Part shown: positions 7,791 through 16,889 of the stretch, in pieces
Numbering within the stretch: the stretch's first letter is position 1
How the letters are laid out: every line of letters starts with the position of its first letter
DNA from: Chryseobacterium cucumeris
Lineage (GTDB): Bacteria; Bacteroidota; Bacteroidia; Flavobacteriales; Weeksellaceae
Reading direction: 5' to 3'
NCBI RefSeq assembly: GCF_016775705.1
Contig: NZ_CP068760.1
Location: 2,666,001-2,730,000, forward strand
Length of the DNA stretch: 64,000 bases
The notes under the pieces: generated by a model
Told to the model about the DNA's origin: nothing
What the model saw: only the letters and a program-made list of their open reading frames with translations
Databases searched by the model: none
Program-made: the position numbers and the translations under genes

Positions 7791-8939
7791 GTGAACCGGG
7801 CGATTGTACATATGGACCTGGATACTTTCTTTGTATCCTGTGAGAGACGTAATAATTCTCAGCTTAACGGAATCCCCCTGATTATTGGAGGTGGTGACCG
7901 TGGAGTGGTAGCATCGTGTTCCTATGAAGCAAGGAAATTCGGAGTGCGTTCTGCTATGCCGATCCGAATGGCACTCCGGTTGTGCCCTGATGCAAAAGTT
8001 ATTCGGGGAGACCATGAGCTGTATTCCAATTTATCACATACGGTGACTGAAATTATCCAGGAAAGAGTTCCGGTAATGGAAAAGGCGAGTATTGATGAAT
8101 TTTATCTGGATCTTTCAGGTATGGATAAATTTTTTGGCTGCTATCAGTGGACACAGGAAATTGCGTCAGCTGTTACCAAAGAAACAGGACTTCCCATAAG
8201 CTTTGCCTTATCTGCCAATAAAACCGTTTCAAAGATAGGCACAGGAGAAGCAAAGCCGGTGGGCAGGCTGGAAATTAAAGATTTGGAGATCAAACCTTTT
8301 TTAAATCCATTATCCATTAAAAAGATTCCGATGGTGGGAGACAAGACTTTTCAGTTACTATCAAGAATAGGGATCCGGACGATTCACACGCTATCTGAAA
8401 TGCCTGTTCTGGTTTTACAACAGATGATCGGTGTTAATGGGAAAGAACTTTGGAAAAAAGCCAATGGAATTGATGAAAATCCTGTAGTTCCTTATTCTGA
8501 AAGAAAATCCATTTCTACGGAAAGGACCTTTACGAATGATACCATGGATGTCCTGGAGTTGAAAAGGCTGATATCGGGAATGGCGGAACAGTTAGCGTAT
8601 CAGCTTAGAAAGGAAAAATGGCTGACATCCACAGTAGTTGTAAAAATTCGGTATGCCAATTTTGATACCGAAACCAAACAATGCAAAGTTTGCTACACTT
8701 CTGCAGATCACACTCTGTCAAGAGTGGCTCTGGAATTATTTAATAAAGTGTATACCAGAAGAATGAGGCTACGCTTGGTGGGACTTCGTTTTACAGGCCT
8801 CGTTCATGGAAATCACCAGATGAATCTGTTTGAAGATACCGAGGAACAGATGAATTTATACCAGACCATGGATTATCTGAAAAACCGCTATGGTATGGGA
8901 GCAGTTGGCAGAGCATCAGGTTTTGATTTTGAAAAATAG
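7791..8939 (+). CDS. dinB: Y-family DNA polymerase IV (DinB-like)
   Basis: A 382-residue translesion polymerase. Catalytic acidic residues are visible: D9 and D11 in HMDLDTFF, and D102-E103 in SIDEFYLDLSG. The fingers motif SYEARKFGVRSAMP lies near residue 46, the helix-hairpin-helix region near residues 180-210, and the little-finger domain follows. Near the C-terminus is QMNLF (343-347), a textbook sliding-clamp binding peptide, followed ten residues later by QMNLY. The start is GTG at 7791, giving MNRAIVHMDLD as in relatives; the promoter position makes the in-frame ATG at 7812 possible. It is first in an operon with a DnaE-type polymerase and AlkB, under the divergent repressor. Such pairs act as damage-induced mutagenic polymerases. 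Confidence 0.9.
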   Translation: MNRAIVHMDLDTFFVSCERRNNSQLNGIPLIIGGGDRGVVASCSYEARKFGVRSAMPIRMALRLCPDAKVIRGDHELYSNLSHTVTEIIQERVPVMEKASIDEFYLDLSGMDKFFGCYQWTQEIASAVTKETGLPISFALSANKTVSKIGTGEAKPVGRLEIKDLEIKPFLNPLSIKKIPMVGDKTFQLLSRIGIRTIHTLSEMPVLVLQQMIGVNGKELWKKANGIDENPVVPYSERKSISTERTFTNDTMDVLELKRLISGMAEQLAYQLRKEKWLTSTVVVKIRYANFDTETKQCKVCYTSADHTLSRVALELFNKVYTRRMRLRLVGLRFTGLVHGNHQMNLFEDTEEQMNLYQTMDYLKNRYGMGAVGRASGFDFEK

Positions 8940-8958
8940 AACTTTAAATTTTTAAGCA

Positions 8959-11900
8959 ATGTTTTTGAATTGTCATTCTTTTCATAGCCTCCGATATGGG
9001 ACCTTATCCATAGAGGAATTAGTGCAGCAGGCTTTTGTATCAGGGTGTACAGAGCTGGTACTGACGGATATCAATACCGTTACTGGTATTTATGATTTCA
9101 AGAAAGAATGTGAACGGGTGGGTATTAAACCTATCGCAGGCGTTGAGGTGCGCAAGGAAGGCAAACTGCTGTATATTGCTGTTGCAAAAGAGTTTTCAGG
9201 AATAGGAGAGGTCAATAGGATTATTACTCAGCATAACTGTGACGGCAAGGAACTTTCAGAAACAGCGCCGGAATTTAAAAATGTCTTTGTTGTGTATCCT
9301 ATGAGTAATATTCCTGGGTCATTAAAGGAAAATGAATGCATAGGAGTAAGAATCGAAGAGCTGAATTTTTTAATAAGACCCGAGTACCAGAAACTGATTC
9401 CCAGGATGGTGGTCCTGCATCCCGTTACTTTCAGTACTGGTGAGGAATATAAGCTGCATAAAATACTCAGGGCCATTGATCATAATACCTTATTGTCAAA
9501 ACTCACTAAAAGAGATATTTGCAGAGAATCGGAATATTTTATTCCTGAAAAGGAGATTGTAAAGGCATTTGAAAGATATCAAGAGATTGTTTCAAGAACA
9601 AAAGCAATGCTGGCACAATGCAACTTTGAATTTGATTTTAAGAAGGTAAAGAATAAACAGTTTTACACAAAATCAAAATCAGATGATGTAAAATTACTTC
9701 GTAGGCTGGCGTATTCAGGACTGGAAAAAAGATACGGAACTCATCATGAAATGGCCAGATTAAGAGTGGAAAAAGAACTGAAAGTGATTGATGAACTGAA
9801 TTTCTGTTCTTATTTTTTAATAACCTGGGATATTATCCGCTACAGCAATAGTTTGGGACTTATGCATGTGGGAAGGGGAAGCGGTGCCAATTCTATCGTA
9901 AGCTATTGTCTGGGAATAACCGACATCTGTCCTTTGGAATTGGACCTGTATTTTGAACGTTTCTTAAATCTTAACCGGAAATCTCCTCCTGATTTTGATA
10001 TCGACTGGAGCTGGCAGAACAGGGATACGATATTGGAGTATATTTTTGACCGGTATGGAAAAGATCATGTAGCCTTTTGCGGAACCAATGTGGAGTTTAA
10101 ATACCGGTCTATTTTCAGAGAAGTGGGAAAAGTGTTTGGACTGCCTAAAGAAGAACTGGATGATCTGGCGACAAAGCCTATGGAAGACCATGACAGGAAC
10201 AAGGTAGTGCGGATGGTACAAAAGTATGGTAAGCTGCTGGAGAAATTTCCCAATCTGAGAAGCATGCATTCCTGTGGAATTCTGATTTCTGAAGAACCCA
10301 TTACAAGTTATACGGCACTTGAAATGCCTCCCAAAGGCTTTCCGATTGTTCAGTTTGATATGAATGTGGCAGAAGATATCGGGCTGGAAAAATTTGATAT
10401 TCTTTCCCAGAGAGGACTGGGCACCATCAATGATACGGTAGCTCTTATTAAGAAAACAAAAGGAATCGCTGTGGATATCCGCGATACATCACTGTCAAAA
10501 GATGAAGCAAAAACCAATGAATATCTGGCGATAGGAAGAACCATCGGCTGTTTTTATATAGAATCTCCTGCGATGCGCGGTCTTTTAAGAAGACTGAAAT
10601 GTGATAATTACAGAACACTGGTCGCTGCTTCCTCCATTATCCGCCCGGGAGTGGCTCAGAGCGGAATGATGCGGGAATATATTTTCAGGCATAACCATCC
10701 GGATCAGTTTGAATATTTTCATCCGGTATTTGAAGAGCATCTGAAAGAAACCTATGGCATTATGGTATATCAGGAAGATGTGATTAAGATTGCCCAGTAC
10801 TTTGGAGGATTATCATTAGCGGACGGGGATATCTTACGAAGAGCCATGAGCGGAAAAGGAAGATCAATTAAAAAGCTTCAGCAGGTGAAGGATAATTTCT
10901 TTGCATCCTGTAAAGAGAAGGGCCATTCAGAACTGTTGACCGCTGAAGCCTACCGGCAGATTGAATCGTTTGCAGGGTATTCTTTCTGTAAGGCCCATTC
11001 GGCATCGTATGCAGTAGAGAGTTATCAGAGTTTGTATTTAAAGGTATATTATCCTTTGGAGTTTATGGTGTCAGTGATTAATAACCAGGGAGGATTTTAC
11101 AGAACTGAAGTCTATATTCATGAAGCAAAAATGTCAGGCGGAAATATCCAGGTTCCCTGTATTAATACCAGTGAATATCAGACAACACTGAAAGGGACGG
11201 ATATCTACCTGGGATTAATGCTTTTGGAGGGGCTGGAAACAAGGATTGCCCACGGAATTATTGAGGAAAGGGAAACCAATGGAGTATATACCTCATTGGA
11301 AAACTTTATAAGGCGCGTTCCCATTGGTATTGAAACTGTACAGACCTTAATTTTTATCGGGGCATTCCGGTTTACAGGTAAACCTAAAAATGAACTCCTT
11401 GTGGAGGCGAGAGTCCTGCTTGTTAACTTTAAGCCTGAAAACAGAGGGCTTATGCTGATTGAGGAACCGGTTCAGGAATTTAAGCTTCCTGAATTAAAAC
11501 GGGAGCAGTTTGAGGATGCTTTTGATGAAATTGAACTCATTGGGTTTCCTGTTTCATGCAGCCCTTTTGATCTGTTACAGAGCCGATACCGGGGTTCTGT
11601 TTTGGTGAAGGATTTATTGAAGTTTCATAAACAGCAGGTTAAAATGCTGGCGTATCTGATTTCAAGAAAGCATGTACCCACGAAGAAAGGCACCATGTAT
11701 TTTGGAACATGGATCGATGTTAACGGAGATTATTTTGATACGGCTCATTTTCCTGACAGTCTAAAGAAATACGATTTTCAGGGCGGCGGATGTTATCTGC
11801 TCCTGGGAACCGTGGAAGTCGATTTTCATTTTCCTACCGTTACCATTCATAAAATGGCAAAGATGCCCATGATTCCTGATCCAAGGTATGCTTATGATAA

Positions 11901-12012
11901 AGAAAAACAATATGATATCCACAGGCAGATCAGGGAAGATGTAAGCATGACCTATAGAGAACCTTATCCGCAGGCCCATGAGATTGGATTGCCAAGACAT
12001 AAGATACAGTAG
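8959..12012 (+). CDS. dnaE: DNA polymerase III alpha subunit-like polymerase (DnaE2/ImuC-type role)
   Basis: A 1017-residue C-family polymerase, shorter than replicative DnaE (about 1160-1500 residues). An N-terminal PHP domain is present (NCHSFHSLRYGTLS, LVLTDINTVTGIYDF, GIKPIAGVEV), though its His/Asp set looks incomplete compared with active PHP domains. The palm carries PDFDIDW with D345, D347 and D349, preceded by HVGRGSGANSIVSYCLGI. A helix-hairpin-helix and a C-terminal OB fold (VKMLAYLISRKHV) follow. It starts 19 bases after dinB. Size and context fit the error-prone accessory DnaE that works with a Y-family protein in SOS mutagenesis, rather than the housekeeping enzyme (inference from context). 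Confidence 0.88.
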   Translation: MFLNCHSFHSLRYGTLSIEELVQQAFVSGCTELVLTDINTVTGIYDFKKECERVGIKPIAGVEVRKEGKLLYIAVAKEFSGIGEVNRIITQHNCDGKELSETAPEFKNVFVVYPMSNIPGSLKENECIGVRIEELNFLIRPEYQKLIPRMVVLHPVTFSTGEEYKLHKILRAIDHNTLLSKLTKRDICRESEYFIPEKEIVKAFERYQEIVSRTKAMLAQCNFEFDFKKVKNKQFYTKSKSDDVKLLRRLAYSGLEKRYGTHHEMARLRVEKELKVIDELNFCSYFLITWDIIRYSNSLGLMHVGRGSGANSIVSYCLGITDICPLELDLYFERFLNLNRKSPPDFDIDWSWQNRDTILEYIFDRYGKDHVAFCGTNVEFKYRSIFREVGKVFGLPKEELDDLATKPMEDHDRNKVVRMVQKYGKLLEKFPNLRSMHSCGILISEEPITSYTALEMPPKGFPIVQFDMNVAEDIGLEKFDILSQRGLGTINDTVALIKKTKGIAVDIRDTSLSKDEAKTNEYLAIGRTIGCFYIESPAMRGLLRRLKCDNYRTLVAASSIIRPGVAQSGMMREYIFRHNHPDQFEYFHPVFEEHLKETYGIMVYQEDVIKIAQYFGGLSLADGDILRRAMSGKGRSIKKLQQVKDNFFASCKEKGHSELLTAEAYRQIESFAGYSFCKAHSASYAVESYQSLYLKVYYPLEFMVSVINNQGGFYRTEVYIHEAKMSGGNIQVPCINTSEYQTTLKGTDIYLGLMLLEGLETRIAHGIIEERETNGVYTSLENFIRRVPIGIETVQTLIFIGAFRFTGKPKNELLVEARVLLVNFKPENRGLMLIEEPVQEFKLPELKREQFEDAFDEIELIGFPVSCSPFDLLQSRYRGSVLVKDLLKFHKQQVKMLAYLISRKHVPTKKGTMYFGTWIDVNGDYFDTAHFPDSLKKYDFQGGGCYLLLGTVEVDFHFPTVTIHKMAKMPMIPDPRYAYDKEKQYDIHRQIREDVSMTYREPYPQAHEIGLPRHKIQ

Positions 12013-12041
12013 TAATAGTAAAATTTTTGATAATAAGAATG

Positions 12042-12650
12042 ATGAATCAGTTGAGTTTATTCGATACAGAAGCGTTCTATGAATTTCCAAAGGATCTTTT
12101 GGAATACAGGGAGCATTTTCTAAGTAAAGAGCAAGCTGATCAGTTAAAAGATAAGCTGCTCAATACCGCGCCATGGGAACAGCGTACACAGAAAATGTAT
12201 GATAAAATGATATTGACTCCACGGCTAACAGCATGGTATGGGGATTCAAAAGATTATAGTGCTCAAGAAAAACAAAGGGCGAGGAATCCATGGACTCCTG
12301 AACTGTTCTTGCTCAAGGAAAGGATAGAAAAAGAGTTTAACTGTAAGTTTAATGGAGTTTTATTAAATCTCTACAGAGACCATAATGATTCGGTGGCATG
12401 GCATAGAGATAAAGAAAGCCGGTATGGCAGACGGCCTGTGATTGCCTCTATCAGCCTTGGGCAAACCAGAAACTTTGATTTCAGGAAAAAAGATCATCAT
12501 GCCAGTAAATATAGTTTACCGCTTCCACATGGTTCTCTGCTTATCATGAAAGGCGATTTGCAGGAGAACTGGGAACATCGGATAGCTAAATCTATAATAC
12601 CCATGAAAGAGCGGATTAATCTTACGTTCAGGTTAGTTCTTGATTCTTAA
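12042..12650 (+). CDS. alkB: AlkB-like 2-oxoglutarate/Fe(II) DNA demethylase
   Basis: This would remove alkyl groups from DNA bases oxidatively. The iron ligands are H121 and D123 in AWHRDKE and H179 in NWEHRIAK; the 2-oxoglutarate-binding arginine lies in ERINLTFRLVL. The middle of the protein has LTAWYGD and LLNLYRDHNDSV, as in AlkB homologues, and the length (202 residues) is normal. The frame extends to a TTG at 12027, but MNQLSLFDTEAFYEFP from the ATG at 12042 (or MM from 12039) is the more natural start. Residues 3-7, QLSLF, match the consensus sliding-clamp binding peptide. It follows the DnaE gene by about 30 bases and closes the damage-response operon. Confidence 0.9.
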   Translation: MNQLSLFDTEAFYEFPKDLLEYREHFLSKEQADQLKDKLLNTAPWEQRTQKMYDKMILTPRLTAWYGDSKDYSAQEKQRARNPWTPELFLLKERIEKEFNCKFNGVLLNLYRDHNDSVAWHRDKESRYGRRPVIASISLGQTRNFDFRKKDHHASKYSLPLPHGSLLIMKGDLQENWEHRIAKSIIPMKERINLTFRLVLDS

Positions 12651-12962
12651 TTTTGCTTAAATATTGAATTAATGCTTCATTATTAGTTCCGTCTGTTTTC
12701 AAGATAGAAGCCTTGAGATTGCTGCTTGACAAATTGCTTCAAAAGATACAACGATATTGTGCAAGATAAATAAAATGATGATAACTGTTTTTAAGTATCA
12801 TCAATATGCCTATATATAAAGTCCTATAGAAACAAGATGTCTAATTGTCAACAATGAAGGATGCTTTTAGGCACCCCTCATTTTATTGATCTCTTCCGTG
12901 GATTTCTCTGCTGAAAAACTGCTATGTCACTCCATTAATTAATGTTATAAATAATTAAGATA
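12651..12962. other. Intergenic gap between convergent genes
   Basis: No gene is seen in these 312 bases. The only structure is an imperfect hairpin at 12853-12882 (AATGAAGGATGC with GCACCCCTCATT, two mismatched positions, followed by TTTTATT). It may terminate plus-strand transcription of the alkB operon. Confidence 0.5.
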
Positions 12963-13331
12963 TTAGCACCATCTCGATAAGTTTTGATCTAAACACACCA
13001 TAATTTGTTCAACACTATTGTTTAGTACAGAGATTGATTCATCAGGGATTTTTTTTGTTAAATTTTGCCAGGAACTAGGATTAAATATTACAAACACTAT
13101 CTCCTCACTATTGGATAACTCATCTTTATCAACAAAAATTGATGAGATATCAACAACCCCAGTATCCCAAAACATAATATTAATACTCAATTTATTAGAC
13201 TCATATTTAAAATTAAATCCTGAACTCCCAAGTATTGTTGTATTTAATGTCTTGATATTTGCTTTTTCTGTAATGCTATATTTATTTATATAGTCCATTA
13301 GGTTTTGAAGTGTCTTTAAAGCTTCATCCAT
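12963..13331 (-). CDS. Small protein, candidate immunity partner of the RHS protein
   Basis: A 122-residue soluble protein with no recognised domain. It begins MDEALKTLQNLMDYINKYS and continues as alternating strands (KLSINIMFWDTGVVDISSIFVD, EEIVFVIFNPSSW). The start codon lies one base after the stop of the RHS gene, so translation is coupled. Small acidic proteins directly after an RHS/polymorphic toxin gene are commonly the cognate immunity protein; here that is inference from position only. Confidence 0.6.
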   Translation of the reverse strand: MDEALKTLQNLMDYINKYSITEKANIKTLNTTILGSSGFNFKYESNKLSINIMFWDTGVVDISSIFVDKDELSNSEEIVFVIFNPSSWQNLTKKIPDESISVLNNSVEQIMVCLDQNLSRWC

Positions 13332-13332
13332 A

Positions 13333-16300
13333 TTATTTTGTAATTAGTGGTGGTGTAATATTAAAAGCTGGTGGAGTAACAAAGCCTCCTTGTTTTTGAA
13401 GTAAATACATTTGACTGCCTCCTGCTTCTGGATGAACTGCTTTTAACCAATTAGCCTGGCCTCCATCTATTAATGCACTTGAAGGTATATCCATTTCCGA
13501 ATACACCCATCCTTTTGGAGCAGCATTCCAACCATTAGGTCCATCGATAGCAAAAAATGTCATCCCTCCATCTTCTACAATGGTTGAGCCTGAAGCAACC
13601 ATTTGATTATAAGATGATAAAGGAGACCAATGTCCAACCCTTGTTGTTCCTAAAGGAATACGCATTTGAACTCCTAATCCTTCCAGCGCTCCACCTCCTG
13701 AACCAGTAAGTAATGCTGTAGGTGCTGGCTTATAAAGCAGGATACTTCTTAATCCGTTAAATGCAGATTTACCCGCCAGATAATCTACATAATATCTGAA
13801 CATTTTTGCACTTGGGTCCATTAAGGCGGGGCTTGGAAGCCGAAATGGTGATGGTTTTTCATATTTTGTTGTATCAAAGCTTGAAAGAAAAACATTAAAT
13901 CCTTTTGTACTGATTATTGGTCCTCCCATAGCTGCATTTGACATTTTACTTGGTAAAAGCAATAAGGATGTAACCCCTCCTTCTGTAACAGTACCATTTT
14001 CATTAAGAACTGTTAATCCACCATTGACATTAACATATGAACCTGACTTTCCAAGTCGATTAAGAGTTTCTCCATTACTGCCAGTGATTTGATCCTCTTG
14101 GCTATCATGCCAGGAGACATTTCCCAAACTATCATTATACCAGTCATCAACCATTCCTGTAGGATCATTGGCATTAATGGGATTATTAAAGCTATATCTG
14201 AAAGGAGTCATTTCAGGATATTTTTCAGCTAACGGATCAACAACACCCCATCTTCCTATATCAGGCATATAAAACCTAGCACCGTAATCATACATTTTTG
14301 TGTCTTGTAATTCTTTTCCATTAAACATATATTTGTAACTGCTATTTCCATTTAAATTATTATATCCTTCGTGTCTTAAACCGAAAGGATAATAATTATT
14401 TTCACTTAGAACGTCTACTCCTGTTCCATTAGCATTCTTTGTATAGCTAAGTCTGATATTGCCAAGATGATCAGTATAATTATAAATATACTTATTCTTT
14501 ACAAAATCATAATATCCTTCTGAAGTAGGAATAAATTGCAATATTCCATTTTCATATTGAAAAGCATCTATGTAATCTCTGGTTGTAATTTCATTGGTTT
14601 CAGTCATAATATTCATTGAAGATAATTTCTCTCCATACGCTGAATAAATATACGTAACAGCACCTTCAAATCTTTCAATATCATAAGGAAGATTTAAATG
14701 GTTATATTTTATTTTGTAAATAAAATGTGCATTATCTGATATCATATTTCCGTTGTCATCATATCCCATCATATCTCCTCCGTCAAGACCTAAACCATTA
14801 CCACTGGAATCCCAAACATCGCTTAGTTGATTTCCGCTGTAAGTATACGCTATATCATCAATTCTCATTTTATTCCCATTATCAGTACCGCCAAACCTTA
14901 ACATTGTTTTAATGTTTCCATTAATATCATAGGTAGCACTTTCATTATAATGTTCACCAGGAGCAGTCGTTATAGTAGGCTTACTGTATGTTGCCTTTAG
15001 CAGTCTGTTTAGTTTATCATATTGAAATCCATATCGTCTTTTCGTATCATCATTTGAAGTACGCCAGTCAATTTCCGAAATTAATCCATTAAATTTTGAT
15101 GGACCCGAAACATTATTTTCTGGATTCTGATATTTTATGGAGTAAGCAAAAAGTTTACTATTTAAATCATTGGTGTTATTAATTTGCGTCAGAAGTCCAT
15201 GTATATTATATTTGTAATCAATATCTTGTAAAGGGGCTGATATTGTTCCTCCAACTTTCTTATTGGATAGCTGCAAAATATCATTATATGTATTTTGAGT
15301 TAATATCTCTTCGGTATTGTTTCCAACCTTATGTTTATGAACAATCAATCTATTTTGATTATCATAAATAAAAGACTCATTAATAACGACTTCTGGATTA
15401 GAGGGCCTTAACTTGTGAGTCGTCGTCGTATGGGTAGCTAATCCTGCAAAATTAAGTTCGCTTTCTGTTTTAGTATAACCATCCTGATAATTTATACTAT
15501 ATCTGCTGATAGGACGGCCTTTCACGTCATAGTACATATAGTTTTTAGTCCAGCGGTCATCCTCAATATTTTTAACAAAGCTCATTACAGGAAAGCCTTT
15601 AGTACTTATTTTCTTAAGCACAAAATCATCTTTAACGGCATTGGATGGAGTAGGAGGATTAAAACTATACAAAGGGTAGCTGTCATAATAATTAATAGTT
15701 AAAAGCGAGGTAATGGAATTTGGATAGCTTGCAGAATTATTATAATAATACACATCCATACCGGTAGAAGTAAAGCCGACAGTACTGTTTGAATAGGTCC
15801 TTGAAGTGTTATTACTGCCTCGGGCATCAACATTAGCCTGTTCTGCTGATCTTCCAGTGCTGTTATAATTTTGTGTACTTGTATAAATTCCAGTATAAAC
15901 AACCCTTCCAAACTGATCATATTTTTTAAAAAGCCATTTTTTTTCAGCCCCTAAATTTGCATCCTGAGTTAATACCAATCTATCCTGCCTATCATATACC
16001 ATATATTCCCATCCTTTACCAGGTAACTTTTTCTCTACTAAACGACTCTTATTATCATACCTGTATTGATAACATAAGCTGTTTAGTATATCGGAAGGAA
16101 TTTCTTCATCTCCTCCTGCAGACATCTCCTGAAAGAATTTAAATGCGGCATTGGGAGGAATAATAAAAGCCAGCTGATTATATTCATTATAGACATAGTA
16201 AGTGTCGGCATTTTCTGTTGGAGATAATACTTTTCTCCTTAAAATTATCTGACCTGATCCATTTTTGAATTCAATTATAACATTTCCGTCTTCATCTGTT

Positions 16301-16887
16301 ATGGAGGTTTTAGTTAATTGTCCTGTGGAATATATCAAAGTATCACCAGTCTTGACGATTGATTTTGTGGCATTATCTGGCCAGGTACTTAACGTGATAA
16401 GTTTCTTTACACTGTCTCCATTACCATTCGTATCATAATTGTATTGAACAGGGTGTGATTGCCAATCTAGACCTGGCTTCTTTTTAGACAAGATGCGATC
16501 TAATGGAGATTTTTCAACATCCAAATGAGAAAAAGAAAAACTATCTCCATAAAAAGCTGCTGCCTGTCCGTCAACTCCCGATTGAATTCCTCCATTTAAG
16601 GAATTCATCGGAACGGGAAACCAAGTATCTACTTTTCGCCCAAATTCATCATACGGTACTTTCACCACTAAATCTTTTCCTGATGGGGCAGATTTCACAC
16701 TAACAATTTGTTTCGATCGGCCTAAACCGTCAAAGTACTGTACAGTCTCTTCTACTTTGGCATTTTGGCCCGCAGGATAATCGAGGTATGTTTTAATCTG
16801 AACATAATTTTCAAGAGGAGAAAGTTGTCCATAGGCAAATTCATTCACTAATAATATACCTATAGGAATTAATATTTTTTTCATCAT
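13333..16887 (-). CDS. RHS-core polymorphic toxin, DUF6443 N-terminus, ADP-ribosyltransferase-like C-terminus
   Basis: A 1184-residue protein with a signal peptide (residues 1-20, ending FAYG). Residues about 25-190 match the DUF6443 type (YVQIKTYLDYP, ETVQYFDGLGRSKQIV, YDEFGRKVDTWFPVP), followed by many YD-like repeats. The RHS-associated core is near residues 855-910: YDYGARFYMPDIGRWGVVDP, ending NDPTG. The last about 275 residues are the variable tip. Within it, TTRVGHW, a GGMTFFAIDG strand, and GWVYSEMDIPSSAL resemble the R-S-E layout of RHS-linked ADP-ribosyltransferase toxins of the TreTu kind; this is recalled by eye and not verified. It is third in an operon after a T9SS-sorted protein and an RHS-like protein and is followed by a putative immunity gene. 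Confidence 0.85.
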   Translation of the reverse strand: MMKKILIPIGILLVNEFAYGQLSPLENYVQIKTYLDYPAGQNAKVEETVQYFDGLGRSKQIVSVKSAPSGKDLVVKVPYDEFGRKVDTWFPVPMNSLNGGIQSGVDGQAAAFYGDSFSFSHLDVEKSPLDRILSKKKPGLDWQSHPVQYNYDTNGNGDSVKKLITLSTWPDNATKSIVKTGDTLIYSTGQLTKTSITDEDGNVIIEFKNGSGQIILRRKVLSPTENADTYYVYNEYNQLAFIIPPNAAFKFFQEMSAGGDEEIPSDILNSLCYQYRYDNKSRLVEKKLPGKGWEYMVYDRQDRLVLTQDANLGAEKKWLFKKYDQFGRVVYTGIYTSTQNYNSTGRSAEQANVDARGSNNTSRTYSNSTVGFTSTGMDVYYYNNSASYPNSITSLLTINYYDSYPLYSFNPPTPSNAVKDDFVLKKISTKGFPVMSFVKNIEDDRWTKNYMYYDVKGRPISRYSINYQDGYTKTESELNFAGLATHTTTTHKLRPSNPEVVINESFIYDNQNRLIVHKHKVGNNTEEILTQNTYNDILQLSNKKVGGTISAPLQDIDYKYNIHGLLTQINNTNDLNSKLFAYSIKYQNPENNVSGPSKFNGLISEIDWRTSNDDTKRRYGFQYDKLNRLLKATYSKPTITTAPGEHYNESATYDINGNIKTMLRFGGTDNGNKMRIDDIAYTYSGNQLSDVWDSSGNGLGLDGGDMMGYDDNGNMISDNAHFIYKIKYNHLNLPYDIERFEGAVTYIYSAYGEKLSSMNIMTETNEITTRDYIDAFQYENGILQFIPTSEGYYDFVKNKYIYNYTDHLGNIRLSYTKNANGTGVDVLSENNYYPFGLRHEGYNNLNGNSSYKYMFNGKELQDTKMYDYGARFYMPDIGRWGVVDPLAEKYPEMTPFRYSFNNPINANDPTGMVDDWYNDSLGNVSWHDSQEDQITGSNGETLNRLGKSGSYVNVNGGLTVLNENGTVTEGGVTSLLLLPSKMSNAAMGGPIISTKGFNVFLSSFDTTKYEKPSPFRLPSPALMDPSAKMFRYYVDYLAGKSAFNGLRSILLYKPAPTALLTGSGGGALEGLGVQMRIPLGTTRVGHWSPLSSYNQMVASGSTIVEDGGMTFFAIDGPNGWNAAPKGWVYSEMDIPSSALIDGGQANWLKAVHPEAGGSQMYLLQKQGGFVTPPAFNITPPLITK

Positions 16888-16889
16888 TG

